64,000 bases of DNA, from assembly GCF_006864455.1 (NCBI RefSeq), contig NZ_QHLK01000005.1:62001-126000 (forward strand), in the 5' to 3' direction. This document shows, one piece after another, positions 18,201 to 26,563 of this stretch. Position 1 is the first letter of the stretch. The number at the start of each line of letters is the position of its first letter. The notes beneath the pieces were generated by a model. The model was not told the DNA's origin. It saw only the letters and a list, made by a program, of their open reading frames with translations, and did no database searches. The stretch is from Campylobacter sp. MIT 97-5078. Its GTDB lineage: Bacteria; Campylobacterota; Campylobacteria; Campylobacterales; Campylobacteraceae. Both the position numbers and the translations under genes were made by a program.

Positions 18201-18725
18201 TCATCTGTGAATTTTTCTAAATTCACTAGGCTTTATAGAATTTTTATCAGCCCATAATCCCAATTTAAAAGTTTTAGCATCAACTTCTTCTGTGGCATAA
18301 TCTTTGCTGTATTCAATATAAGCCCACGCATAGCCATTTTTTACCATTTCCTTATTTATGTCCATATCATCTAAAAGAATTAAGCCTATACTTCTTTGAT
18401 ATTTATCCTTATCTTTGATAAGAACTTTTACTTCTTTGCCTGCAATAAGTGAAGCTAAAAATTCTCTTGCTTTATTACCATAGCTTTGTTTCTTTTCAGG
18501 AGCGTCTATACCATATAGCCTAATTCTATGTTTTGTTTGGTTTGAATCAAGCATATCTATAGTATCGCCATCTATGACTTTGATAACTATGCCTTGAATA
18601 GTATTTTCTTGTGCTTTTTGCTGGTTCAATGATAGTGTATAGGCTGATACAATACCTAAAATAAGCACAAGAAAAAGTTGCTTTGGCGTTTTATTCATCA
18701 ATCTTAAGATTTGATTAATTTTCAT
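18201..18725 (-). CDS. Membrane-anchored or secreted thermonuclease (SNase family)
   Basis: 174 residues. N-terminal hydrophobic segment (about 16-33), then a staphylococcal-nuclease-like domain: VIKVIDGDTIDM, HRIRLYGIDAPE (catalytic Arg and the conserved D/E), KAREFL and YQRSIGLI (second Arg). The family is a calcium-dependent DNase/RNase. Plasmid-borne SNase genes are common next to conjugation and partition genes; a role in DNA processing at the envelope is inferred. Confidence 0.85.
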   Translation of the reverse strand: MKINQILRLMNKTPKQLFLVLILGIVSAYTLSLNQQKAQENTIQGIVIKVIDGDTIDMLDSNQTKHRIRLYGIDAPEKKQSYGNKAREFLASLIAGKEVKVLIKDKDKYQRSIGLILLDDMDINKEMVKNGYAWAYIEYSKDYATEEVDAKTFKLGLWADKNSIKPSEFRKIHR

Positions 18726-18748
18726 TGTTTATCCTTTGAATTTTGTTG

Positions 18749-19042
18749 TTATTTGATTTTTTCTTTACTAATGCTTATTAGGCTTGGTTCTATATATTCT
18801 AAATCTAAGCGAGAAGATATACTTCTTAAAGCTTCAGAAGTTTTTACCATTATTTTTTCCCAAGCTTCAAGCATAGTATCGACTTGTTCATATTCAAGTT
18901 CTATGCCTGCTAGGTTGCGTAATTTAAAGAAAATTTCATCAGTTTTTTGAGCCAAATCTAAGATCATATCCGACTCTTTCGTTCTTGATACTATAATCCT
19001 GCTATTCTTTTTTCTAAGAATTTGTGTCCGTCTATTTTTCAT
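18749..19042 (-). CDS. Small protein of the TraD operon, unknown function
   Basis: 97 residues, basic N-terminus (MKNRRTQILRKKNSRIIVSR) followed by a helical acidic region. It overlaps the end of the large HD-domain gene by 11 bp and lies 23 bp before the nuclease gene. It could be a small DNA-binding accessory transfer factor, but no family is recognised. Confidence 0.55.
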   Translation of the reverse strand: MKNRRTQILRKKNSRIIVSRTKESDMILDLAQKTDEIFFKLRNLAGIELEYEQVDTMLEAWEKIMVKTSEALRSISSRLDLEYIEPSLISISKEKIK

Positions 19043-21236
19043 TGGTATCCTTTTTTATGTTGTATTCTAAAATGCTATATGATGATACTTCACTAGATTT
19101 TTTCATACTCTCAAGTTCTTTTATGCTTAGGTTGAAAGTCATCTTTGCTTCAAAAGGCACACAAGCAAATGTTTTTAACTCTTCATTGGGATTTTTAATA
19201 TAATACATCGATTCGTAATATCCATTATCAACGCCTACAAACCAAACGAGTCGTTTATTTTCATCTTCGTGATAGCGATAATATCTAATAAGATAGTGTA
19301 TTTTTTGTTCCAAATTTTCATCATTTTTGAGAATTTCTTTAAGAGTTTGCATAAGGCAGGTTTTGGTAAAAAGCACAAATTTTTTATAAGAAATGCTAGC
19401 TATTTTAAAACTCCTTTTTTCCATAGTGTTGATTTTTGTCCTCAAAGTCTCTAAGAAAATTCTTTCTATGCTTTCTATATCAAAAGCTTGCTCTTTGATA
19501 GGATTGTTTGGTTTTACTTCCTTAACCTTATTTTCAAAACTTTCAAATACATCTTCAAAGTCCATATCCAAAATTTTCTCCTTTTGTTTTTCGTTAAGCT
19601 CTATTGTTGTTTCTTCTTGCTTGACATCACTTAGTGAAATTTTTTCACTATCTTTAAGATCGCCCTTAATATCCCTAAAATCTACAATAATGCTTTTTTT
19701 CTGTTTAGCTTTGTTGAGTGCAAGTTCTACTTTTTCCAAGCAGTCTTCATAATTTAAGCTGTCTCTTGACATTATTAAGCCTATATGGTAAGTTTTGAAC
19801 TCGCTTAAATTTAATCTTTGGCTTATATCGTATGCTAGATTAAACGCCTTACTTCTATCTTTTTGCATAAAAACAAGATATAGTCCTTGAGCGTGGGTGC
19901 AAAAATTAAGTTCATCTATTTGAAGTTCTTTTTCCAAAATAGAGTTAAGACTTTCAAATTCTTTATTGTCAAGTTTGTTGCCCAAATCAAGTTTTAAAAG
20001 AGCTAAGTTTGGCTTTGAGCTTGTGTATATAGACTCATTAAATATATTTTCTAATTTTACAAGATTTTTAGGTTCGATCATTTCTCTTTGGATAGGTTCT
20101 TGTTTTGGTATGATCTTGTTTTCTTTTGGCTTGCTTATGGTGTTTGTGGATATTGTTTTGGCTTTTAAATCACAAATTTCTTCGCCTTTTCTATATAAAT
20201 CAAGCTCTATATCTCTTGTGCCTTTATCTGCATCAATTAAAAATTTAAGCAATACTTCATCTTTGCTCAAAGCTCCGCTATGATGTCTTTGCACCACTTC
20301 AGCAATTTCCTTTAAATCAGGACAATCAGTAAAACTATCATATAAAATAATTGAAGAAAGATTTTGATGGGGCTGTTCGCTAAATTCTTTAAAATTAACT
20401 CTCTTGCCATTTTCACCAAAGCCTTTCATCTCATATTTTTTGATTTTACCTATATCGTGGGCTAAAGCCACAATGATAGCCTTACCTATAAAGTCCTTTT
20501 TGCTCACATTAGCTTGTTTGATAAGCTCTAAGATGAGTCTAGCAACGCTCAAAGAATGTTTATACACGCTAATTTGTTCATAAATATCAAATCTTGTTTT
20601 CTTATCAAAGCTCACATATTCTCTATCTTTATAAAGCATATTAGGTTCAGTTTTGGCATAAGCAACTACACTAGGGCAATCTTTGTTTTGCTCAAGGAGA
20701 TTGATGAGCTTAATAATAGTCTTTAAATGCCCACTACTTATTTTTTTTACATAAGGTTTTAGTGTCTCATTTATAAAGAGCAAGCTTGGCATTTCATTAA
20801 AATGAGCCACGCTAAGGAGACTTTCGTTGATATTGGCTATATTTTGGTCTTTATTGTATATGGTTTTTTCACTATTATTTTTATATTTTTGTGTATTGTA
20901 TTTGGTCCAAAGATGAGCTATTTCTTCTATATGCACTTGAGTGTTTGCTTTTTTGCCTATTTGAAGCTTTCTATCTTGCCAAAGTATTATAGAGATAAGT
21001 CCAACTTGTTCTACCATAAGAAAGATAGCAATAATATCTTTGTATTTTTGCATTAAAAACCAATAGGTGTTTATATCAAAAAAAGCACTTAGGCTAAAAA
21101 TTTCAGTATTAAATATAAGTAAAACAAAGATAAAAGAAAAAAATATAATCAAACTAACAAAGATATAAAAGCTTACACTTCTAATCAAAGAATGCTTGTA
21201 TATATAATTCATCGTGCTTTCTATCAGATCAAGCAT
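19032..21236 (-). CDS. HD-domain membrane protein beside TraD; candidate MOBH/TraI_2-like transfer protein
   Basis: About 734 residues from the ATG at 21236, which overlaps the traD end; a GTG at 21251 is the alternative start. Two N-terminal membrane segments (about 18-45 and 65-85). An HD domain spans about 205-340: YKHSLSVARLIL, VALAHDIGKIKKYE, PHQNLSSIIL, VQRHHSG. Residues about 415-510 look like a degenerate GGDEF-type fold. SXT/R391 TraI (MOBH) relaxases carry an HD-like core and lie next to traD, so this is the best relaxase candidate seen. However, the family's three-His motif is not evident, and a plain HD phosphohydrolase is possible. Confidence 0.5.
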   Translation of the reverse strand: MLDLIESTMNYIYKHSLIRSVSFYIFVSLIIFFSFIFVLLIFNTEIFSLSAFFDINTYWFLMQKYKDIIAIFLMVEQVGLISIILWQDRKLQIGKKANTQVHIEEIAHLWTKYNTQKYKNNSEKTIYNKDQNIANINESLLSVAHFNEMPSLLFINETLKPYVKKISSGHLKTIIKLINLLEQNKDCPSVVAYAKTEPNMLYKDREYVSFDKKTRFDIYEQISVYKHSLSVARLILELIKQANVSKKDFIGKAIIVALAHDIGKIKKYEMKGFGENGKRVNFKEFSEQPHQNLSSIILYDSFTDCPDLKEIAEVVQRHHSGALSKDEVLLKFLIDADKGTRDIELDLYRKGEEICDLKAKTISTNTISKPKENKIIPKQEPIQREMIEPKNLVKLENIFNESIYTSSKPNLALLKLDLGNKLDNKEFESLNSILEKELQIDELNFCTHAQGLYLVFMQKDRSKAFNLAYDISQRLNLSEFKTYHIGLIMSRDSLNYEDCLEKVELALNKAKQKKSIIVDFRDIKGDLKDSEKISLSDVKQEETTIELNEKQKEKILDMDFEDVFESFENKVKEVKPNNPIKEQAFDIESIERIFLETLRTKINTMEKRSFKIASISYKKFVLFTKTCLMQTLKEILKNDENLEQKIHYLIRYYRYHEDENKRLVWFVGVDNGYYESMYYIKNPNEELKTFACVPFEAKMTFNLSIKELESMKKSSEVSSYSILEYNIKKDTNEK

Positions 21237-22596
21237 CGCCTTTTGCCCCACTTTTTTTGGTTATATCAGGAAAAGTGATTTTTAAAGAACCATCATTTAC
21301 TCTTAAAGTTTTACCTTTAAATCTCCCCTCAAAACCAAAATAATACATTTCTCTTTTAGCTAAGGTTGTAATATGATCAGCTTCAATATTAAGTTCTTCA
21401 ACTTCCCTTGAAGTAATGCCACCCTCAACTGTCAAAAAATAAGAAAAAGCCCTGTGTTTGCCTCCTAGATCAGAAATTGTTTTGGCTGATTTAGTATCAT
21501 TTAAACGCATAATGATTTTAGTATTGGTAAGTTCCAAAAGCTTATCGGCTCTATCTTTTGTGATTTCGGCTACTAAATCAGCTGAGCTTTGAGTAAGTCC
21601 TGTAATGGCTACTTTTGCACCACGAGCTTGAGCATATAAAACTTCTATGCCTATATATACCGAGCTAGCCGCTTCATCTATATAGAGCATTAGAGGCTTT
21701 TTAAATTTTCTCCCTGAAGCATAAATACGCCCAACGCAAGATTGTATCATTGAAATAGTTACCTTTGAGATAATACTTGAAACCTGTCTTGTAAGCATAG
21801 AGCCTGTCATTACATATAAAAGCACACCCTCATCTTTTTCAAGCTTGTCTATAAAAGCATTGCTTCTTGCTGATCCTATAATTTTGCCTGTATTACCCAT
21901 AGTCATTTGAGTAAGTGTAGTTCTTAGAGTTGATGATACTTTTGCAAAATAATCCTGAGGAGAAGAAAGGACTTGATTGAAAAGCACAAGAAGTCTATCA
22001 AGCTCATCTTCCTCATATTCTCCATTATTTTTAAGCTCTTCAAGATCATCTCTAAGCTCAATTAAACCTGAGTAATATGCTTTTTCTGCTATTTCATTAA
22101 AATTTAGAGGCTCGGTATTTTTCTCATATCGCCTTTTAATAAGCAAGGTTTTAACAATAACTGTAGTGGTTTCATTGGCTATATTAAAGAAAAATTCATC
22201 TTTAGCTGGCACACTTGCAACTATATGAGCGATAAGTTCTTCTTCCATATAGTAATTACTCAGCGGATTAATTTGTAAAGAAAACTCAGGGTATATAGGA
22301 CTTATAAACATCACATCATTTTCCCTACCATTTTGTTTAGCAAGTTCATAAAATTTTGAAAATAAAGTTATGTCGCCCTTTGGGTCAATGATAGCAACAT
22401 TATTTCCTTTTGGAATATCTTGTTCTATAAGTCCCTCAATAAGCTTTGTCTTACCCACTCCTGTTGATCCAAAAACAAAGGTGTGATTATATCGATTATC
22501 ATCATCTTGAAAGATATTGACGAGCTTTTTCTTACTTTTAATATCTTCAAATTCAAAACCTTTTCCAATGAATGTTTTATTTTTAAACAACTTCAT
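21229..22596 (-). CDS. traD: TraD-like type IV coupling protein (ATPase core)
   Basis: 455 residues. Walker A GSTGVGKTK at 43-51, NVAIIDPKGDI, Walker B-like LMLYIDEAASSVYIG, and ITGLTQSSADLV, as in the TraD/TraG-like VirD4 ATPases that pump the DNA-relaxase complex into the secretion channel. It lacks the N-terminal transmembrane segments found in F TraD; the separate membrane protein at 23184-24014 may supply the anchor. It overlaps the flanking genes on both sides, so it is in a tight operon. Confidence 0.85.
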   Translation of the reverse strand: MKLFKNKTFIGKGFEFEDIKSKKKLVNIFQDDDNRYNHTFVFGSTGVGKTKLIEGLIEQDIPKGNNVAIIDPKGDITLFSKFYELAKQNGRENDVMFISPIYPEFSLQINPLSNYYMEEELIAHIVASVPAKDEFFFNIANETTTVIVKTLLIKRRYEKNTEPLNFNEIAEKAYYSGLIELRDDLEELKNNGEYEEDELDRLLVLFNQVLSSPQDYFAKVSSTLRTTLTQMTMGNTGKIIGSARSNAFIDKLEKDEGVLLYVMTGSMLTRQVSSIISKVTISMIQSCVGRIYASGRKFKKPLMLYIDEAASSVYIGIEVLYAQARGAKVAITGLTQSSADLVAEITKDRADKLLELTNTKIIMRLNDTKSAKTISDLGGKHRAFSYFLTVEGGITSREVEELNIEADHITTLAKREMYYFGFEGRFKGKTLRVNDGSLKITFPDITKKSGAKGDA

Positions 22597-23164
22597 AAAA
22601 TCCCTTTAAAACAGGCTCGATAGCATCTATTTCATCTTTAGAAATAAAAATATAATCTCTATAGTCTTTTAAAGCTTTATCAATAGCTTCTTTAAGTGTA
22701 AATTTAGGGCGATAAATTTGATGAGTTATATAGCTTTGAAATCTATCCGCTATATTAATATAAGCACATTCCTTAGGATAATTAGTTACTCTAAAATATC
22801 CTGTTCCATTTGGTTTTTCGTGATGATAAAGAGCAAATTGGGCTGCTCTGTGTAGTTCTTTTTCTTCCAAAATTTCAGCAGAGATTATAGGGTGGCGTTT
22901 AATAAGCTCATATTCTTGCTTGTTAATGCGTCTTTTATCAAGTATAAAATTTTCAATTCCTAAAAACCCCAAATTCGCATAATAACCTGCAAGATAGTAT
23001 TCTTCATCTTGGATATTTAAAGCTTCGCCTATACGCCTTGAAAGCTCTCCTGTCCGCATAAGCTCTCTTTCTATTTCAGGTTTTAGCTTGGCAAGTATGG
23101 CAGTAGTTTCTCTTAATTTGTCTCTTTCTTCATTGTATTTTTGAATGAATTCTTCTTGATCCAT
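22583..23164 (-). CDS. Degenerate HD-GYP-type protein
   Basis: 193 residues from the ATG at 23164, preceded by AAAGGAAAAAG; a start at 23203 would overlap the upstream gene by 20 bp. The C-terminal two-thirds follow the HD-GYP pattern: IKRHPIISAEIL, ALYHHEKPNGTGYF, YINIADRFQSY, YRPKFTLKEAI. The first metal-binding HD dyad is replaced (YYANLGFLGI where HDIGKIGI is usual), so c-di-GMP hydrolysis is doubtful and a binding role is more likely. It overlaps traD by 14 bp. Confidence 0.65.
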   Translation of the reverse strand: MDQEEFIQKYNEERDKLRETTAILAKLKPEIERELMRTGELSRRIGEALNIQDEEYYLAGYYANLGFLGIENFILDKRRINKQEYELIKRHPIISAEILEEKELHRAAQFALYHHEKPNGTGYFRVTNYPKECAYINIADRFQSYITHQIYRPKFTLKEAIDKALKDYRDYIFISKDEIDAIEPVLKGFYEVV

Positions 23165-23183
23165 AACGCTTTTTCCTTTTACT

Positions 23184-24014
23184 TTAATAATTTTGGTATT
23201 CATCTTGGATTATTTGTTTGTCTCTTCTCTCTTTGTAGCCTTTATAAAAAATGGTAATATAAGGCAAAAAAGCAAAGATACACATAGAAAAGAGAATTTC
23301 ATAGCCTGCATCGTGTAAAGATGGAATTGCGTATTTATAATAAAATATATAAACTTGTTTTACTGAAATACCGCTGATAAAAGGTTCAAAAATCCACATA
23401 GTCCAATCAGCCCAAGAATATACAAGTTTTGGGTTTTCAAGTGAAATTTTCATTATCCACGAAAAAAGAAGAAAAATTGCTATGCCTTTAAGAAGAAAAG
23501 AAGCACTTCTACCATTCATTAAGGCAAAAATAGCTCTTCTTGTAAGTAAGCCTTTGTAATATTTAGAGATATATACCATAAAAAGCGTTGTAATAACAAT
23601 AGGTGCGTATGAGCTTAAGCTAAAAAACAATTGTTCTGTTTGTGTAATAGGCTCATTTTGAAAATAGTATTTATAGCTCGGATAAATCACTTGCAAAAAG
23701 CAAAGCAAACACGAAAATATAAAACTTTCAAGCATACCATTTTTAAAGCCTATTTTAAGATAATCCCAAATTTGTTCCAAAGTAAAGTATTCTTTTGGAA
23801 TTTCTTCGCTTCGTTCTTCTATAATGTGATAGCGTTGAATTTCGCTTAGGGCATTGAGTATATTTCTACCTCCAAGCCATTCTCTTTCTTTTGCTTCCCC
23901 AAAATCTAAGTTTGGGTGGGCAAATTTACCTGAACCATATTGATTAACATCGCCCTTATTACCTATACCACCAGTGCTTGGTCTTGATGATGAGGTGTTG
24001 TTTGTTCCTGTCAT
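23184..24014 (-). CDS. Multi-pass membrane protein of the TraD operon
   Basis: 276 residues. A polar, Gly/Ser/Asn-rich cytoplasmic head (1-90) is followed by about four to five hydrophobic segments (near 100, 130, 165, 205 and 245). No family is recognised. It lies directly before the HD-GYP-like and TraD genes; TraD here lacks a membrane anchor, so this protein may be its membrane partner (inference). Confidence 0.6.
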   Translation of the reverse strand: MTGTNNTSSSRPSTGGIGNKGDVNQYGSGKFAHPNLDFGEAKEREWLGGRNILNALSEIQRYHIIEERSEEIPKEYFTLEQIWDYLKIGFKNGMLESFIFSCLLCFLQVIYPSYKYYFQNEPITQTEQLFFSLSSYAPIVITTLFMVYISKYYKGLLTRRAIFALMNGRSASFLLKGIAIFLLFSWIMKISLENPKLVYSWADWTMWIFEPFISGISVKQVYIFYYKYAIPSLHDAGYEILFSMCIFAFLPYITIFYKGYKERRDKQIIQDEYQNY

Positions 24015-24015
24015 T

Positions 24016-24708
24016 TTATCTCCTTAGTTCTATGCTAATTTTTTCATTAAGCTGCGTAGCCAAAGCCTTGATTTGCCACTTGCTCGGTTTTGTTGCACAA
24101 TATACTTTTACTTCCTTGCCAAAAATTCTTTGTGTGGCATATACTCCACAATCACTAAGCAATTCTTTTGCTTCGGCTAAATCTACATCGCTATGAATTC
24201 TGCTGAGTGTAATTTTTATTTTAAGCGAATATTTGCGATATTTTTTAATATGAAAATACATTTGCTTGTCAATTTGATAAAAATGGCTTTTAACATCTTT
24301 TATAAAAAGAAATTTCTTTGGAGCAAAGCCATAACCAAGTTCTGTCATTACATCAAGTCCTATGGCTTTAATCCTTGTAATTCTACCTTTGATGATATTA
24401 TTTTTTGCAAGAGTTTTTGATTTAAGATTTGCAAGCCTTTCTTCGTTAGATATATCAATAAGATTGCTTATGAAATTGTCAAGTATAGCTTGGTAGGTAT
24501 ATCTTGTAATTTTAACTTCTCTAACTCTTTTTTCTTTAAATCTATTATAAAAAGTTTCATAAAAACAAAGTTTATTATTTTTCAATTCATCACTTATTTC
24601 TCCATAATTACCACTTTCTATGATGGCTGTTTTTAAGCATTTAATAACTCTATAAACTTCAACATTGTATTTTTTAGAAAGTCCTTGTATAAAATCCAAG
24701 CTTGTCAT
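24016..24708 (-). CDS. NusA-like protein (N-terminal and S1-like parts)
   Basis: 230 residues. The start (LDFIQGLSKKYNVEVYRVIKC) resembles the NusA N-terminal helix; GRITRIKAIGLDVM ... PKKFLFIKDV looks like an S1 domain, followed by KITLSRIHSD, close to the NusA LSRTHP segment, and one KH-like region. NusA is about 350-500 residues, so this is a short paralogue. A transcription elongation or antitermination role for the long transfer operon is plausible. Similarity is by eye only. Confidence 0.45.
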   Translation of the reverse strand: MTSLDFIQGLSKKYNVEVYRVIKCLKTAIIESGNYGEISDELKNNKLCFYETFYNRFKEKRVREVKITRYTYQAILDNFISNLIDISNEERLANLKSKTLAKNNIIKGRITRIKAIGLDVMTELGYGFAPKKFLFIKDVKSHFYQIDKQMYFHIKKYRKYSLKIKITLSRIHSDVDLAEAKELLSDCGVYATQRIFGKEVKVYCATKPSKWQIKALATQLNEKISIELRR

Positions 24709-24914
24709 TTCTTTTCTCTTAAATGCGGAAACTCGTGATAAAATATTTCAAGCAAACCATTTTTTTCAAGTGCTTTCAAAACCTTTGGAACGACATTTTT
24801 ACCTGATATGGTATTATAAAAGCTTGCTTTGCTAAGATTGTTCTGTCTTAAAAAATAGTCTGTTCTTATCCCTCTATTAAATAATTCTATAACTACGAGA
24901 TGTTTTCTTTTCAC
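24705..24914 (-). CDS. Small HTH-like regulator, first gene of the TraD operon
   Basis: 69 residues. FLRQNNLSKASFYNTISGKN fits a helix-turn-helix, with basic ends. It overlaps the NusA-like gene by 4 bp and is divergent from the XRE regulator at 25135 across 220 bp of very AT-rich DNA, the likely place for both promoters. Probably a local regulator. Confidence 0.55.
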   Translation of the reverse strand: MKRKHLVVIELFNRGIRTDYFLRQNNLSKASFYNTISGKNVVPKVLKALEKNGLLEIFYHEFPHLREKK

Positions 24915-25134
24915 CGAAATACCTTATAAAAATTTTAATCAAAATTATAGCATTAATATTACTAATAATAATATTTTTTTATACATATTTTATAAAATAA
25001 TATTATTAATTGTTATTTTATAGTATCTTTATTATTTTTATTAATATTAAATTAGGAATATATTTTTAAAATTTGTTAAGTCGATTTTAAAGATATGAAT
25101 GATAAGATAAATAATTTTTTTAGGAATTAAGGTT

Positions 25135-25524
25135 ATGATAAAGAATAATATTGGGCAAGAATCTCAAGAAAATAAAGATATAGCCAATCAAGTGGAAATT
25201 GGGAAAAGAATAAAAGAAATAAGAGAGCTAAGTGATTTAAATCAAATTGAATTTGCTAAAAAAATAGGACTTAAACAAAGTTTTATTTCAAGAGTAGAGC
25301 TTGGAAAGGTTAATTGTCTAGCAGATATGATTTGCTCTATGCACGAAGTTTATGGGGCTAGTCCAAATTATATTTTATTAGGATATGAGCCTAAATTTAT
25401 CAGCAACGACTCATTTTTTAAAAAAGAAAAGGCTCTTAAAGAGGAAAAAGAAAAGGCTCTTAAAGAGGAAAAAGAAAAGGCTCTTAAAAAGGTAGAGGGC
25501 TTCGTAAATAGTCTATATAAGTAA
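25135..25524 (+). CDS. XRE-family transcriptional regulator with a repeated C-terminal tail
   Basis: 129 residues. The HTH_3 domain spans about 20-80: IGKRIKEIRELSDLNQIEFA, KKIGLKQSFISRVELGKV, GASPNYILLGYEP. The C-terminal tail consists of repeated KALKEEKE units (about 98-121), encoded by 24-bp tandem repeats, predicted to be a coiled coil for multimerisation. It is divergent from the TraD operon and next to the iteron region, so it could control transfer or copy number. Confidence 0.8.
   Translation: MIKNNIGQESQENKDIANQVEIGKRIKEIRELSDLNQIEFAKKIGLKQSFISRVELGKVNCLADMICSMHEVYGASPNYILLGYEPKFISNDSFFKKEKALKEEKEKALKEEKEKALKKVEGFVNSLYK
25426..25492 (+). repeat. 24-bp tandem repeat in the regulator gene (2.8 copies)
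   Basis: The unit begins GAAAAGGCTCTTAAAG; copies at 25426-25449 and 25450-25473 are identical, then a partial copy to 25492. It encodes KALKEEKE. Copy number could vary without breaking the frame. Confidence 0.85.
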
Positions 25525-25932
<408 letters not shown>

Positions 25933-26349
25933 TCTATTATGACACTTCCAAAATCTATTATGACACTTCCACTTTTTTGAAAAAAAATATGCTTTAAAAT
26001 ATTTGCTGTATAGGTATTTACGCAGATTCCAAATGAGCTTACAAAAGTCTTTCAAAGCATTGTTTTTAAAATTGGATTGTGAGTATATGGGCTTTCAAGT
26101 CCTTTTAAAAAATGAAAACTTCTATTATGACACTTCCAAAATCTATTATAGCACTTCCGCAAAAATGTAGAAAGGAATAAAATTTTTGATTAAAAAACAC
26201 AAAAATGCCTTATAAATAGGGATTTTTTTCTATTATAACACTTCCATAGCCTATTTCATAGGCTTTTGAGAGTTATTATTTTGATAGAATGTTATCATTT
26301 TATGTTAAAAAGGATTTTTGAAAGTGATTTTTCTATTATGACACTTCCA
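25933..26349. repeat. Iteron array (six copies, possible oriV or centromere)
   Basis: TCTATTATGACACTTCCA occurs at 25933-25950, 25954-25971, 26121-26138 and 26332-26349. Variants lie at 26142-26159 (TATAGCACTTCCG) and 26229-26246 (TATAACACTTCCA). Two pairs are spaced 21 bp, two helical turns, as in Rep-bound iterons. No rep gene is recognised nearby, so a partition site or another binding site remains possible. Confidence 0.75.
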
Positions 26350-26494
26350 CTTTTTTCAAAGGTAAAAAAAAGAAGTAATTTTTTAAGAAAATATATATTC
26401 TTTTTGAATTACTATAAAATGGTGTTTTAAAAGCATTTTTTAATGAATATAATAAGAGCTGTGAGAATAATGATAAATATGATATTTTTGTCTA

Positions 26495-26523
26495 TTGACA
26501 TTTGAATTTTGCTCCGTTATAAT
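26495..26523 (+). promoter_or_regulatory. Consensus sigma-70 promoter before the group I intron
   Basis: TTGACA (26495-26500), exactly 17 bp, then TATAAT (26518-26523): a full consensus pair, rare in Campylobacter where the -35 box is usually absent. Predicted start near 26530 puts the ribozyme about 35-40 nt from the 5' end. Confidence 0.8.
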
Positions 26524-26563
26524 ACCGACATTTAATTCATTTTATGAATAGGTTTTAGCAGTT

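Noticed and set aside
19032-21236. Firm call as the MOBH relaxase TraI
   Set aside because: HD motif and position next to traD fit, but I could not see the three-His motif of that family, so it is kept as a candidate only.
25933-26349. Iterons read as a CRISPR array
   Set aside because: Units are 18 bp, gaps are irregular (3 bp to 150 bp), there are no cas genes, and two pairs have 21-bp periodicity typical of protein-bound iterons.
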